Assembly (NCBI GenBank): GCA_032358165.1
Contig: JAALGY010000042.1
Span: forward strand, 186,001 to 250,000
Source: Diplosphaera chodatii
Lineage: Eukaryota; Chlorophyta; Trebouxiophyceae; Prasiolales; Stichococcaceae
DNA: 64,000 nt
Reading direction: 5' to 3'
Below the pieces are notes generated by a model, which saw only the letters and a program-made list of their open reading frames with translations, searched no databases and was not told the origin of the DNA. This document shows positions 11,701 through 23,800 of the stretch, one piece after another. The position numbers and the translations under genes are program-made. Each line of letters opens with the position of its first letter. The stretch's first letter is position 1.

Positions 11701-14091
11701 GTGCGGCGGAGGCACTGCTGCGAATGTGACATCCTACACACCTGCAGGACAACAATGCGAACTGTGCACAGTGCATTCCTCATGATTCGATCATTGGCTG
11801 CGTTGCAGTAAGTTCCTGGGAGGGGCACCAGCTGACGGACTGACGCATGACGTTGCCATGCGCGCAGGTGCCGCTGCCCCAGACCTCCAGTGCAAGGATG
11901 TCCCTGTCCCCGCAAGAGGGCTGGCTGGCGGTGTCCCTGCCCGCCGTCGGCCTGGTGTCGCTGCACCGGGTGGACCCCGCCAGCGGGGCCGTGGCGGACG
12001 CGGCCGCCACCATCGCCACGGACTATCCCGCGGGCGCCGCCTTCACTGCGGACGCCGGGCACGTCGTCATCTCGCGCGCGGACGGGACCCCAGCTGTGCT
12101 GGTGTACGACTTCAACGCCACCGACGGCAAAGTCGGTGGAGCGCCCACCCGGGAGATCGCGGTCCAGGCCTCGCCAGACAGCATCACCGCTTTGGACATG
12201 AACGAGGACGGCATCGTGAGTCCCGCTGGACAGCCGCCACGCTCTGTCGTGCAGTCTGCCTGCCACAAAGCACAGTCTGCTGTTCCGTGTCGCGCTGCAC
12301 ACGCTTCATGTGGTGCCCTGATGCAGCTGGACTATGCGGTGGCTTCGTACGGTGTGGAAGGGTTTACCGTCATGATGGGCGATGCTGATGGGCCGACCGC
12401 CGCCAGCGGTGTCCCAAGCTGCTCGGGCTCTGGTCAGCTCGTTGCGGCGGACTTCAACACCGATGGCCACGTCGGTGCGTGGGCAGTGCCCACCTGATGA
12501 TCTCTATGTGGTCACTCATCACCGGACTGCTTGGCAACATGCATGTGCGTGCCATAACACTTGCGTTTTCTTTCCACCGACATACTCGCTTGCCACCCTT
12601 GTGCCTGTGCAGACCTGCTCAACCTGTGCGACCCCACACCTTGGCTGCACCTTGGCGCGGGCGACGGGACCTTTGGCGCAGGCGTGCCTGTAGCCTCCGT
12701 GGCTGGGGGGCAGCCTGGCCGCCGCCGGTTGCTGGCGGTGGGCGCAGCAGACCCCCAGGTGCTGAGATGCTGTATCGTTCGAAGGTTTTCACACGTGCGC
12801 TTACTGGCAGTGTGCCCTGCAAATTTTGTTGCTTCCACCTGCCGGCTGCACCCAAAAGTCAAACCTGGCTGGTTGCACATGGCCGTTCACCTCACCGAAT
12901 GCTGGAACATCTGTTCTCCAGGCAGAAGCGGGGCTGAAGCAGTGTGGTGTGGTGGCAACAGCCGAGCAGACTGCCTACCTTCGCACATGCAATGCAGCTG
13001 TGCAAGCAGCGGCATGCCAGAAGGTGAGCAGCATGCGGACTGCAGTGTGCCATGAGTCAACGTAATGCAGACGTCTAGTGCGCATTGCACTACGATCATG
13101 TTGTGCGCAATTGCCAGTGCTGAGGGGCCGGCATAGCTGAGCAGATGTGCATAAGCAAAAGCGTAGAGGTCGTTGCATCGCTCGTGTGCAGTTGCACGGA
13201 CAGTTCTGCAGCCGCTGCACCTACAATGGCGCCAAGATTGGTGTGAAAGAGAGCAAGTGTACTGCCGTGAGTGCTCCAGCCAAGTACGCCATCGTTGGCG
13301 GCGCTGTGGGTGAGCAGCATTGACGCTTGGGGTCTATTTGCAGCATGTGTGATGGCCACCAATATCAAGCTGCAGCGCGTTTCGTACTTAGGGCACCCTA
13401 ACAATCCTGAGAGGTGGCAAAGCCAGCACATGTGGCCGACACTGGCCAACTGCCATGGCGTGGTTCCCCCTGGTCAGATATCTGCTCATATGCAGTGCTG
13501 TGTGGCTGTGCTGCAGTGCCTGGCCCCGGCTACGAACCCAGCATCAGCCAGCCAGCAGTCGCAGCCCCTTGCCAACGCGGCTACTTCAAGCCAGCCGCCG
13601 GCAAGACGCCGCGGTGTGCGTCCTGCAGTGCTGTCCCCGGCGGCCGCGGGTACTCGGACACAGAAGCCGCTAATGCGTGCAAAGCGTGCAAGCCGGGCTA
13701 CATCATCAATGCTGCTCGCTCCTCCTGCAGTGAGTAGCTTGCACGCCCCTGGACCGGCTCGTGAGGCCGACCTTTCTTGAAGTAAATGGTCTTGACAGTG
13801 TTGTATGGTCCACCACATCGATGCTCGAAGGTGGCATCATTTGTCTCACATCAGCATGTTGCAACAATGTTCGTGTGCACAGTTGCTGCTGCCATGCACA
13901 ACACGCATGTCTGTGGTCTGGGTGTTAAGCTCGTACTTCTGAGTGAAACTAGTGCACAAATTGCGGCACCCGGTAACGGTCAGCGTCGGGAGATTGATGT
14001 GACTGGAGGTGTTGTGTGATTTGCAGCTGCGCCCCATCCCCCGCCACGGAAGCCTCCACCCAAGAGCACACCACCGGCGACACTGGGATGA
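8701..14091 (+). CDS. Array gene A: secreted Cys-rich/polyproline/beta-propeller protein
   Basis: Sixteen exons with consistent phases give 810 residues: 8701-8883, 9141-9242, 9527-9650, 9881-9971, 10121-10236, 10475-10697, 10844-10961, 11109-11233, 11490-11700, 11868-12215, 12327-12474, 12613-12758, 12922-13023, 13192-13309, 13517-13729, 14027-14091. Order: signal peptide (MPLLQLPLLVLLAATCVGA), a Cys-rich region including CxxC and GYxxNxAxTxC patterns like ephrin-receptor-type repeats, a 74-residue polyproline hinge, an FG-GAP-like segment (GNGDGTF, DFNHDG), a lactonase-like segment (VYDFNATDGK) and a second GDGTF motif. Instead of stopping there, exon 12 runs into GRRRLLAVGAADPQ and a second Cys-rich module, ending in a short Pro/Lys-rich tail. 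Exon 15 equals exons 4 and 5 of the first module fused without an intron. The likely location is the cell wall or surface, and the ligand is unknown. Confidence 0.88.
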
Positions 14092-15583
14092 TCCGGGCGC
14101 ATACAATCAGCAGAACTGCGCTGCAACGCTGCGTACTAAAGCGAAGCGCTAGTACATGGATGGAAGTAGCTGCGCCAAAATCCGGCAGGCAGCTAGCTGA
14201 CTCAGTGATGACTCCGTCTCACGCAAGGCCAAACATCATGACCAGCCTTGCCGTGAGCACTGTCTTGCATGCATGGTGGTGGTGACGGCATCGCCAGTTT
14301 GGCGTACCGAGATAGATGTCGACCTGCTAGGTGCCAGCCTGGTGCTTGCAGTGTCGTAACGTGAGTGCACATACTGGGACTGTCCATGACCGGGAACCAT
14401 TGCCACGCCGCGCCTAACAACTATGCCAGTGTACGGCGCAATGCCACTGCGAGCGCAGTGCTGACTTTTACCTGAGCATGGTCTTGTACGCACCCAAGAC
14501 CTCCACGTCAGGATGTGCAGAGGCACATTATGAAACCGCAGCAACAGCGGCGGCGGCATTGTGCCTCTGCTGTTGCTGCGGTGGCAGTCTACTACAAACG
14601 TAGAGTCCAGCACTGCAGGGTGGGGGGTGCAGCCACGCTGTTTCGCGCTGCCTCATGGTAGCCCAGCCGCAAATAGCTTGTTCCACCGCTTCTGCCGGCA
14701 GCGTAAATCAGCTTGACTTCATCTGGCCAGCCTCTCGCTGCGTACTCGCCTCAGCGGCGCTTTGCAGCTGGCCGTACACAGCACGATACCACCCCCAACT
14801 CTGGTGGGTGCATTTTCGAGCCACGCTTTTGACCGCTACAGGTTGAGATGCTTGCAAGCTTACGTTGCGTTCCGTCTCCAATGCTTGCAGCACACTAGTG
14901 GGCGGCCGATCCTTGCGAGATACAGTACGAGATACACTTCTGCAACACTAGCTCACGGAACCTACACCGTGAAGCACTATGGCCGCCATCAGCTTCTACA
15001 TGAGCTGATCCATCGAGCAACACATAGTTGCAGGCTGCGAGAACGCAACAATGGCCACAGCCACCGTGCGTACGCCTAGCTTTCCACCACGTAACACGAT
15101 GTTGTGCTGAACTTGCCGGCATACGCCCAGGATCGCGCTGTGACGGAGATGTACAGGCAATTGACATCTTTGTAGACATGAGAGGATTGCTGAGCTGCGC
15201 GTCTCACCTGCCATGCAAGCCCACATGCGGTAGTCGCGCGCTCGCGTTCATGGTGATCAAGGGCAACTTCTGTTGGTGATCTTGCACCAGTGCTGGATCC
15301 TGTCATGCCACACTTTGATACTCTACGGTATGCACCAAGCGCGTCGGCGTAGAGCCATAGCGTCCCGCCATTACCGACGCAGCGTGTGCAGGCTTAGTCA
15401 TTCACCTACGCCTAGGTAGTCGGCAGGCGTCGTGCGACTACTGCCCTGACACCTTCCATACAAGCGAGATGTCCACACACTGGCCTCTGCGTAACACGCT
15501 TAGCGCTGTTCTCGAATTCTATGCTCCTGAGCTTCTCTGCTGCCTGTGCTGCAGGCCGACCACCAGTGAATCCGCCTGCCAGG
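14092..15583. other. Intergenic region between array genes A and B
   Basis: The gap holds the 3' flank of gene A, one copy of a dispersed repeat (14371-14790) and about 800 bp upstream of gene B. No complete gene was recognised. Another ATG in the gene B frame lies at 15521, but the signal peptide starts cleanly at 15584. Confidence 0.5.
14371..14790. repeat. Dispersed repeat, copy 1
   Basis: This block is clearly homologous to 19641-20050, from ATACTGG at one end to GGCCGTACACAGCAC at the other, with small indels. Copy 1 carries an extra palindromic insertion between GAGGCAC (14519-14525) and its inverse GTGCCTC (14561-14567), containing inverted arms at 14536-14548 and 14569-14581. On the minus strand both copies keep a similar open reading segment (DSTFVVDCHRSN, VPLHILTW, SWVRT). 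It may be a mobile-element remnant or a block carried with the gene duplication. No terminal repeats or target-site duplications were found. Confidence 0.75.
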
Positions 15584-18500
15584 ATGCCGCGGGGCTGCTC
15601 GCTGGCGGCCATGCTGCTGCTGGTGCTGGTGCTCTGCGCTACCAGCGCAGCTGCGGCGGTACAGGACACGTTCGCCGATAGCAGCGCCAGTCACGGCGAC
15701 GTTGGCGAGCCTGGCGCGTGGCAACAGGCACGCCGCCGCATGCTGACGACCCAGGCCGTCGATCCCCAGGTTTGGTGCTTCCCTTTGCTGCCAAGTGTGC
15801 CTCTGGATGGAGTCACCTGTAGCTACCACAGGGTGTCGACTATGAAGCACCACACACCACAGGCTTGATGCCTGTCACCATGGCTAATGACAACCATGCT
15901 GCGTGTGCACACCTGCGGCCATCCAAAGGGCTGCTAACAGAAGCGGCACTGATCCTGTACCAAGTCAGCATCGCACCGGTCGTGCCATGCAGGCGGCAGC
16001 AGGGCTGAAGCAGTGCGCGGCAAGCGTCGCACGCCAGCAGGCCGTCCTCCAACAGGCCTGCGCCGCACGTGTCCAGACCAGCACATGCGCCAGGGTACGA
16101 TATATCTGCCCTGAGTTGCAGCTGCTGGATGCAGGCATTTAGCTGCCCTGCGGCGCTGCATGCATTGTAGGTTGAAATGTGCAGTGCACGATGCGAAGCT
16201 TGCTGAAAGAGAAGTGTTGCTTGGTTGCTGGTGCACATCCTGATCCTGTCATGTCAACACGCGCAGCTACACGGGCAGGCCTGCAGCCGGTGCACGTACA
16301 ACGGCGGCAAGGTTGGTGTGAAGGAGAGCAAGTGCACCGCCGTCAGCGACACCGTCAAGTACACCCTTGTTGCCGGCGTCATAGGTGAGCGACTGCTGCG
16401 AGTGCCGTATGACGTCACACACATCACAGTCTGTGGTGCTGCCACATCAGGATCACGGTCTGGTTTCAGGAGACCTGCTCACCTTCCGACAGTCGTGGGC
16501 TCAACCATGTAACGAGTTTGCTGCGCTGTCTGGGCTGCAGTGCCGGGACCAGGGTACGAATGGTCCGCCACGAAGGGCATCGCGAGCGGCTGCCGCGCAG
16601 GGTTCTTCAAGCCTGCTGCAGGCGCTGTCAAGTGAGCGCAGCCAGTCACCTGGCCTGCACACAACCATGCTTGCTGGGCAAAGCATCCTGCGTACTGCGG
16701 GCCGGCCCTGCCCAGAAGCAGTGGAGAACACAGAGCATGCGGTAGCAGCTGAAATCAGCATGTTATGCCCGCCAGGTGCACGTCCTGCAGCACCGTCGCG
16801 GGCGGGCGCGCCTACCAGCCGCTGACCGCGCAGCGCAGCTTCCTGAGCTGCCGCGCCGGCTACACCATCAACACAGCGCGCACCAGCTGCAGTGAGTGCA
16901 CTCCGGCGCCACCTCCCTGCACACCTGTTGGCCGGCCGGCGGATTCCAGGCCTGGTGTCCTCCGCATAGTCGGCATGAGCTACTGCGCATGGTCGAATGC
17001 ATGCACGTTGATCACCGCCCAGCTTGCGGCGGTGATCAGCAAACATGCTGGCTCGAACACGCCCCTGCTGGATCTCTGACCGCGCCCTGCGTCCGCCGCC
17101 CCTCTGCTCGTGGTGTCCGCCCTTCATTTGAAGCCTGGCCACATGTCTGCCCGCTGTGCAGCGACCCCCCCGCCCCCGCCGGCGAAGCCGCCCCCGCGGA
17201 GCCCTCCGCCCTCCCCCCCCAAACCGCCGCCCAGGCCGCCGTCCAGCCCTCCGCCAACCCCTCCCCCTCCGCCCTGGTGAGCCTGGGAACGCCCATCTTC
17301 TGTTCCACAGCGAAGTAATAGAGCTGCAGCTTCTGCAACCACAAACCGCAGCCCTTGTTTAGTTGGTGTGCGGAAGCGTCTGGTTGTTGTTGAACAAATG
17401 TAACGGTGTGCCCTGTGTGTTGCACAGCACCCTAAGCCGGGTCCCTGCGAAGCCGTGTCCCATGGGGCAAGGGGCCCCCATGTCTGCCGCCGCTCTGCAG
17501 GCGAACCCAGGGGAGGATTGCATCCTCGACATTGCCGTGGTATACTATGTGAGTTGCAGAGCACATCCTCCGCATCAGCTGTGAAATTGATGTGCATTAG
17601 TGTTGTCCGATTGCTGCATGGTGACGCTTCCCCAAGACGTTTTCGATCAGCAACCAGTCATCTGGCCTGCACCGAGGGGTGCAGGGGCATGTCGCATGTG
17701 CAGGATGTGCACTGAACTCACCGAGGTCGATTCGTTGTCTGTTACACTGCAGGACTCCAACGAGGTGATCATCTGCCATGGGAATGGCGATGGCACGTTT
17801 TCATACGACGGGACCAGAAAGTCCATCCCTGGGGACCCCTATACTGTGACGGCTTTGGACTTCAACCACGATGGAATCCAGTGAGTCTGGCAACTTGTAC
17901 ATCTTTCAGTCGATGGAGCGTTTTCATGATACAGCGCACTCAAATGTGCTCCGGGTTCCTGCATGCATTCGCACACTTCAGCTGCAAGCCTGAGCGTCGG
18001 GGAATGGGTTGAGATAGCGCGTCATCCTCACTGAGCATGGACAGTACAGCCATGAGTGTAGAGTGCTACATCTTCAAAGTGATGCAGCTTCTCCTTGGTT
18101 GCAGCAGGGTCTGCCCGCAATACTGCATGCTCTCCTTGCCTGCAGGGATCTGGCGGTGGGCACCGCTGGCAGCCTCGTCTACATGCTACCGGGCGGCTTG
18201 GCAGCCTTTGCGCCTTCCGTCAACGATATCGATATAAACACGATGGAGCAGCTGCTCCCCAACAGCGCCTCCACTCGGCTGTACGTTGCCTCTGGCGACA
18301 CCCAGCTTAACGTGTTCAACATCAGCGGTCAGACACTCCAAGCGCTGGCCCCGGTGCGTGGCTGGTTGTGAGCTTTGTTGACATACATCATACTGTCATG
18401 TAGTTGGGAAGCCGGGTCAAGTTTGACGACGCAACGGCATCATGTTGCTGCATGTGGTGGACGTGGAAGCGTGGCCGGCTGGCTGGCTGTGTGGTCGTAG

Positions 18501-19380
18501 TTCAGACAGCCTGCTCACCATGTTCAGCACGTGGACAGGTGCCGCTGCCGGGAGGACAAGGTGCAGATGCGCTGGCGCTTTCTCCCGACGAAAAGTGGCT
18601 GGCGGCGTCTAGCGCGTACGCCAACCTGGTGTCCGTCCACCCGGTGGATCCCGCCACGGGGGCTGCCGGGCAAGCTGTCGCCACGGTGGCCTGCAACCAG
18701 ACCTACGGCGTCGCCTTCACCAAGGATGGCGCACACATCGTCGTCACAAGCCGGGCCGACGACGTTGTGCGCGTGTACACCTTTGACGCCTCCACCGGCG
18801 CGCTGGGCACGACAGCGACGAGGGAGTTTGCGGCACACCACAACCCGGCCAGCATCGTCACCGCAGACTTCAACGAAGATGGCATTGTGAGAACACGTGC
18901 AGTCGCCGCTGCACATCATGTGACATGTGCACGGCATGGGCTGCAACGTTGCTATGGCTACACCAGGCACTTCGTCGCTTGAAACGATGGTCATGTGCAG
19001 GTGGATTATCTTGTGCAGCTGAATGGCGATGCTGCAATAGCTGTTTTGCTCGGCGACGCTGACGGGCCCGCCACCATCAGCACCTCACTCACGAGTTGCG
19101 GCGGCTCATATCAGCTGGTCGCCGCAGACTTCAACCACGACAACCACATTGGTGCCCGACACTTGTGTACCGTTTTGCATGTGCCGGCCCCGCTGTGTTT
19201 GATCACATTGGCGTTCTGGGATGTGCCGGCATTCTGGGTGCTCTGCATCTGTGTGATGCTCTGTGCTGACCACAATGCTCCTCATCTGCAGACATCCTCA
19301 ACGTGTGTGGTGATGTGCACACCTTATTGCACCTTGGCGCGGGCGATGGAACCTTTGGAGCCGGTGTGTCGATCAACTGA
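15584..19380 (+). CDS. Array gene B: secreted Cys-rich/polyproline/beta-propeller protein, single cassette
   Basis: Twelve exons close in phase to 590 residues: 15584-15769, 15993-16094, 16267-16384, 16541-16631, 16776-16891, 17162-17276, 17428-17548, 17753-17880, 18146-18353, 18539-18886, 19001-19151, 19292-19380. It is the simplest member and defines the cassette: signal peptide (LAAMLLLVLVLCATSAAAA), a tail ending RRRML-x5-DPQ, two small Cys exons (GVKESKCTAV), two ephrin-receptor-like Cys exons (SGCRAGFFKPAAG, CRAGYTINTARTSC), a short 38-residue polyproline hinge, FG-GAP-like motifs (GNGDGTFS, LDFNHDG), a 116-residue lactonase/YVTN-like exon (LSPDEKWLAASSAYANLVSV) and a terminal LHLGAGDGTFGAGVSIN followed by TGA. 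Exon boundaries and phases are the same as in genes A and C. It is probably an extracellular matrix or adhesion protein. Enzyme activity is not evident. Confidence 0.9.
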
Positions 19381-19640
19381 CCGGCTGAAAGACAGGCTGA
19401 TGCAAAGCACTGCGGCATGTCGCATATGGACGGTGATCATACGCCTGTCTGCCAAGATAAGCAGCGGCACAGACCGCTGTGAACGCGACGCAATAGGGAT
19501 GGGGACTTGCAAGCGTCCCAACAGGCAGGGCTGCTAATTGATTTGACCCAAGTTCCATGTGAGATAATGCCCAGTGTCATGATCTGATATCATAACGGAG
19601 ATCCAAGGGTCGTTAAAGCTAGATGCTAGGCGCTGTGCAT
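19381..19640. other. 3' flank of gene B, similar to 3' flank of gene C
   Basis: The stretch around 19540-19615 (TTGACCCAAGTT, GGTCCAAGGGTCGTT-like) matches 29650-29725 after gene C, so the duplicated unit extended past the stop codon. Confidence 0.6.
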
Positions 19641-20050
19641 AATACTGGAAATTGCTGTCCATCGACCGGCAATCATTGCCACGCCGCGCCTACCAACCAT
19701 GCCATTTCGGCGCAATGCCACTGCGAGCGCAGTGCTTACTATACTTCCCTTTTCACCTGAGCATGGTCCTGAGTTGTACGCACCCAAGACATCCACGTCA
19801 GGATGTGCAGAGGCACAATGCTGCCGCCGTTGTTGCTGCGGTGGCAGTCTACTACAAACGTAGAGTCCAGCACTGCAGGGTGGGGGGTGCAGCCACGCTG
19901 TTTCGCGCTGCCTGATGGTAGCCCAGCCGCAGATAGCATTGTTTGACTGCTTCTGCCGGCAGCGTGAATCAGCTTGACATCATCTGACGAGCCTCTTGAT
20001 GCGTACTCGCCTAAGCGGCCTAAGCGACCTGGCCGTACACAGCACAAACC
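19641..20050. repeat. Dispersed repeat, copy 2
   Basis: This is the homologue of 14371-14790 without the palindromic insertion. Its best-conserved core (ACTACAAACGTAGAGTCCAG to TTTCGCGCTGCCT) lies near 19850-19912. It sits at an equivalent position, downstream of one array gene and upstream of the next. Confidence 0.75.
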
Positions 20051-20868
20051 TACGTCAACACCAATAACCCGGTGCGAGCGCAGAATGCCGCTTCCAGGCT
20101 CCCGCTTCTCGGACATGGACGCTATTGGTTACCGTTCATGTCGCATCTGGGTGTCATTTCGACGGGAACGTCCTAAGTTTGGCGCTTTCCAGTGACATAA
20201 GCTTTGGTACAGCGCGCATTGTAGCCCGTTGTGGTGGCGATCAGCTCCGCCCGGGGTGCGCCAAGGCGATCTGAGCTGCTGCTCATCATGATTTGCAAAG
20301 CATGGTCTACAATTGGAGCGCATATCTGTGCTGCACCTTGCCTCGCAGACCGTACTACTGCAGGGGGTTGTTCGCCCGCAGGCGCCCTGTGTGCAGTCGA
20401 TTGCCGTGAAATCGCTGAAAGCATGTAGATGTTGCCGCTGTCCACACAAACGTCAGTCTGGAGCGTAGCAGCACGAATTGGAAGGTCCGGGTGCTGCCTC
20501 ACACCGATCACGCCAGACATAACACAGTTTTGGATCCGGCACCTGCAGCCCTTGCTGGCAAGCCAGCCGCTGGCTGCGGGTGTGCTGGTAACACATCGTG
20601 CGTACACAATTTTGCGTGCGCAGCTGGAGCTGCGCCATACAAGTGCGGCGTCTCACTCGGGCACAGTAAATAGCTAGCTGGCGCAGCAGCTGCTGAGTGG
20701 TAGCTGCGATGGGATGCACAGCATTATGTCAGTCACCGAGAGCTCGCTCGTGTATGTAGTTTGGCGACTGACTACCTTACGACGATCTCACGCAGGTGCG
20801 GGGAACACAGCGGCCTGCTGGCGCTGGGGTGCCACCGGTGGTGGCGCGGCGGGCTGCAAACAGCACCC
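20051..20868. other. Upstream region of array gene C
   Basis: A 144-codon open frame on the minus strand (20173-20607) has no recognisable motif and no splice partners, so I do not call it a gene. The last 100 bp before 20869 probably form the 5' untranslated region of gene C. Confidence 0.4.
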
Positions 20869-23800
20869 ATGTCGCCGTTGCTGCTGTCGGTGCTGCTGCT
20901 GGTTGCCACCTGCACGGCGACGGCAGTGCTGGACGCCGAACGCTCCGGCGTACACGGTGCCAGGGTTGCACCCGGCGCCGGGCAGCGGTCGATGCGCCGG
21001 CAGCTACTGACAGCTGACCCGCAGGTGCGAAACTCGGGTACCGGGTCATGGCGCACATACAGCAGATGTCGCACACAGCGTGTATTCAGGGCACTGCTGT
21101 TCGCTCGAAGTCGAGATGTTTAGGACTGAAGGGGGTCTGTAGCAGGTTCGTGATAGTGTACCATGTCCCTGATCCACATGCATGGCAACTGTGCTGGCTG
21201 ACGCGGGCTACCGCTTCTCACTCCGTCGCACAGGCGGTAGCCGCCGCCAAGCGCTGCACGGTTGACGCTGCAGCCAAGAGGGCCACATTCCAGACGCAGT
21301 GCGCGGCGCGGCTGCAGACCAGCACCTGCGCCAAGGTGTGCGCTGCACTGCCCATCGGCTGCGCTCAGCTGCAGGGCAGCCGCCCATGGCCATCACAGGG
21401 CGGTTGTACACGCACAAGCTGCATACATCCTGCAGCAGTGGCTGTGTTTCAGCAGAGCACACCTGCCGCCTGCTGGCAAGGCAGCAGCCGTCAGCCTGCT
21501 GCTGCTACTTGGTGTGTCCAGCCCTGATAGTGTGTGAAGCAAATACGAGGCAGCTGCAGCAGTGTGTCCATGAAGCTCTTGCTGATGTGTTGCTCGGTGC
21601 TGCATGCAGCTCCACGGGCCGGCCTGCACCCGGTGCACCTACAATGGCGCCAAGATCGGCGTGAAGGAGAGCAAGTGCACCGCCGTCAGCGATGCCAAAA
21701 CATATGCCCTCACAGCAGGGATTGTGGGTGAGCATCTGACATAGAGTGCACCATGCAGCATGTCTGTTATAACACCAAACCAGCACTGTCCCATGGTGTT
21801 TTGTCTGCGTCATGAGCATACATTTAGCAGGCATGACCACAGGAACGTGGTTGGCGCTCTCGTCTTGCTTGTTTGTTGTGTAGTGAGGAAGCACGAACGA
21901 TAGACAGAAAGGTGTGCAGACACCAATGCAAGTCACTTGGTGCTGTTGCCGACATGCAGTGCCTGCACCGGGCTACGAGTGGTCCGCCGCGAAGGGTGTC
22001 GCCAGCGGCTGCCGCGCAGGCTACTTCAAGCCTGTTGCGGGCGCTGCCAAGTGCGTGCGCAGCTGCTCTGGCAGTGTGCTTTGGTGCTGCTATGCTGCTA
22101 GATGGCCTGTACGTGTGCACCCTGTGTGCGAAGTGATCTACGTGACGTCTCAGGTATAAGTATACGTACTCTTACTGAGGTAGTAGGTTGCGCAACATGT
22201 TATTGGGAGATGACTGTGGTCGATTTGTAAGGTAAACTCGTGCGATACAGGTGCACGGCCTGCAGCACCATTGCAGGTGGCCGCGCCTACCAGCCGCTGA
22301 CCGCGCAGCGCGGCTTCCTGAGCTGCCGCACCGGCTACACCATCAACGCAGCACGCACCACATGCAGTGAGTGAAATCCGGGCCGTCTCGATCTATTGAC
22401 AGCTACACACTGGAGATTGTCGGGCATGATGTCATCAGCATGTCCGCCTGAAATACCATGCATGGTAGCATGGATGCACACAGTCCTGCCCAGCTCATGG
22501 TGGTGGTGACTGAACATGCTGACGTGCACTGGCTTCAAGGTTGTGCCCTGCGAGTGCCATCCAGCAGCTTGTGATGCCTATCCCCTCCATGTGACGCTTG
22601 CCAGATGCCTGCTGTGCAGTGGCACCGCCGGCCTCACCAGCCAGGCCGCCCCCGCGGAGTCCACCGCCATTCCCCGCCAAGCTGCCCAGCCCACTGCCCA
22701 GCCCACCGCCCAGCTCATCGCCGCCGCCAGTTGTGATCCCGGCCAAGCCGCACAAGCCGCCAGCGCCCCCGCCATCACCACCGCCAGCACCGCCGCCCAG
22801 CCCACCGCCAAACCCTCCGCCATCACCGCCGCCAGCGCCCCCACCATCGCCCAGCCCGCCACCAAACCCTCCGCCATCACCACCGCCAGCGCCCCCGCCA
22901 TCGCCCCCCCCTGCACCGCCGCCGCCCAGCCCGCCGCCAAACCCTCCGCCATCACCACCGCCAGCGCCCCCGCCATCGCCACCGCCAGCACCGCCGCCCA
23001 GCCCGCCACCAAACCCTCCGCCATCACCGCCGCCAGCGCCCCCGCCATCGCCACCGCCAGCACCGCCGCCCAGCCCGCCACCAAACCCTCCGCCATCGCC
23101 ACCGCCAGCGCCCCCGCCATCGCCACCGCCAGCACCGCCGCCCAGCCCACCGCCAAACCCTCCGCCATCACCACCGCCGGACCCTCCCCCGTCCCCGCCG
23201 CCAGCACCCCCGCCGCCAGACCCGCCGCCGTCCCCGCCGCCAGCGCCGCCACCACCATGGTGGGCACTCCTGCAGACTCCCGGCTGACAGCCTGTTCATG
23301 TACCGTGCTTGGTCCTGGCTTCAGCGGTGGCAGTGCTGGCCCACAGCTCTGAAACATCTGAACGTCTTCCTGGTGAACTGCAACTGCCGTGTGTGCTTGC
23401 GCAGCATCACGAGCCGGACTCCGGGCGACCCGTGCCCAGTTCCGGAGGGCGGCTTCCCCATGACCGCCGCCGTCTTACAAGCCAACCCGGAAGAGGATTG
23501 CATCGAAGACATCGCTGTGGCGTATCAGGTGGGCCACCGGCTGATGAGTGTGCGGCAGTGCTGTCAGCCTGGTGGTCGCCGAGTCAACTTGCAGGGTGTG
23601 TAGTAGAACTCTGTGGACGTACGTCGCGTGGTGTACTCGACCGTAGTCACGGAATGATTTGCAGCCAGCCGGCAGGAGTGAGTTTGCGAAAAGGATGGTC
23701 TTCCCAGCTTCCATGCCTTTGGTTCAGCCTATGTGATTTGATTACTTGTCTACTCGCAGTCGTCCCCCAATGCGCTCGTGATCTGCTATGGTAACGGTGA

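Noticed and set aside
20173..20607. A 144-codon minus-strand frame upstream of gene C, first considered as a transposase or cyclase remnant
   Set aside because: No catalytic motif could be found and no second copy occurs in the window.
22578..23357. A 259-codon open frame on the minus strand across the polyproline exon
   Set aside because: It is the antisense shadow of the proline repeat (Ala/Val/Met-rich reading). The plus-strand exon has matching phases and conserved flanks in all paralogues.
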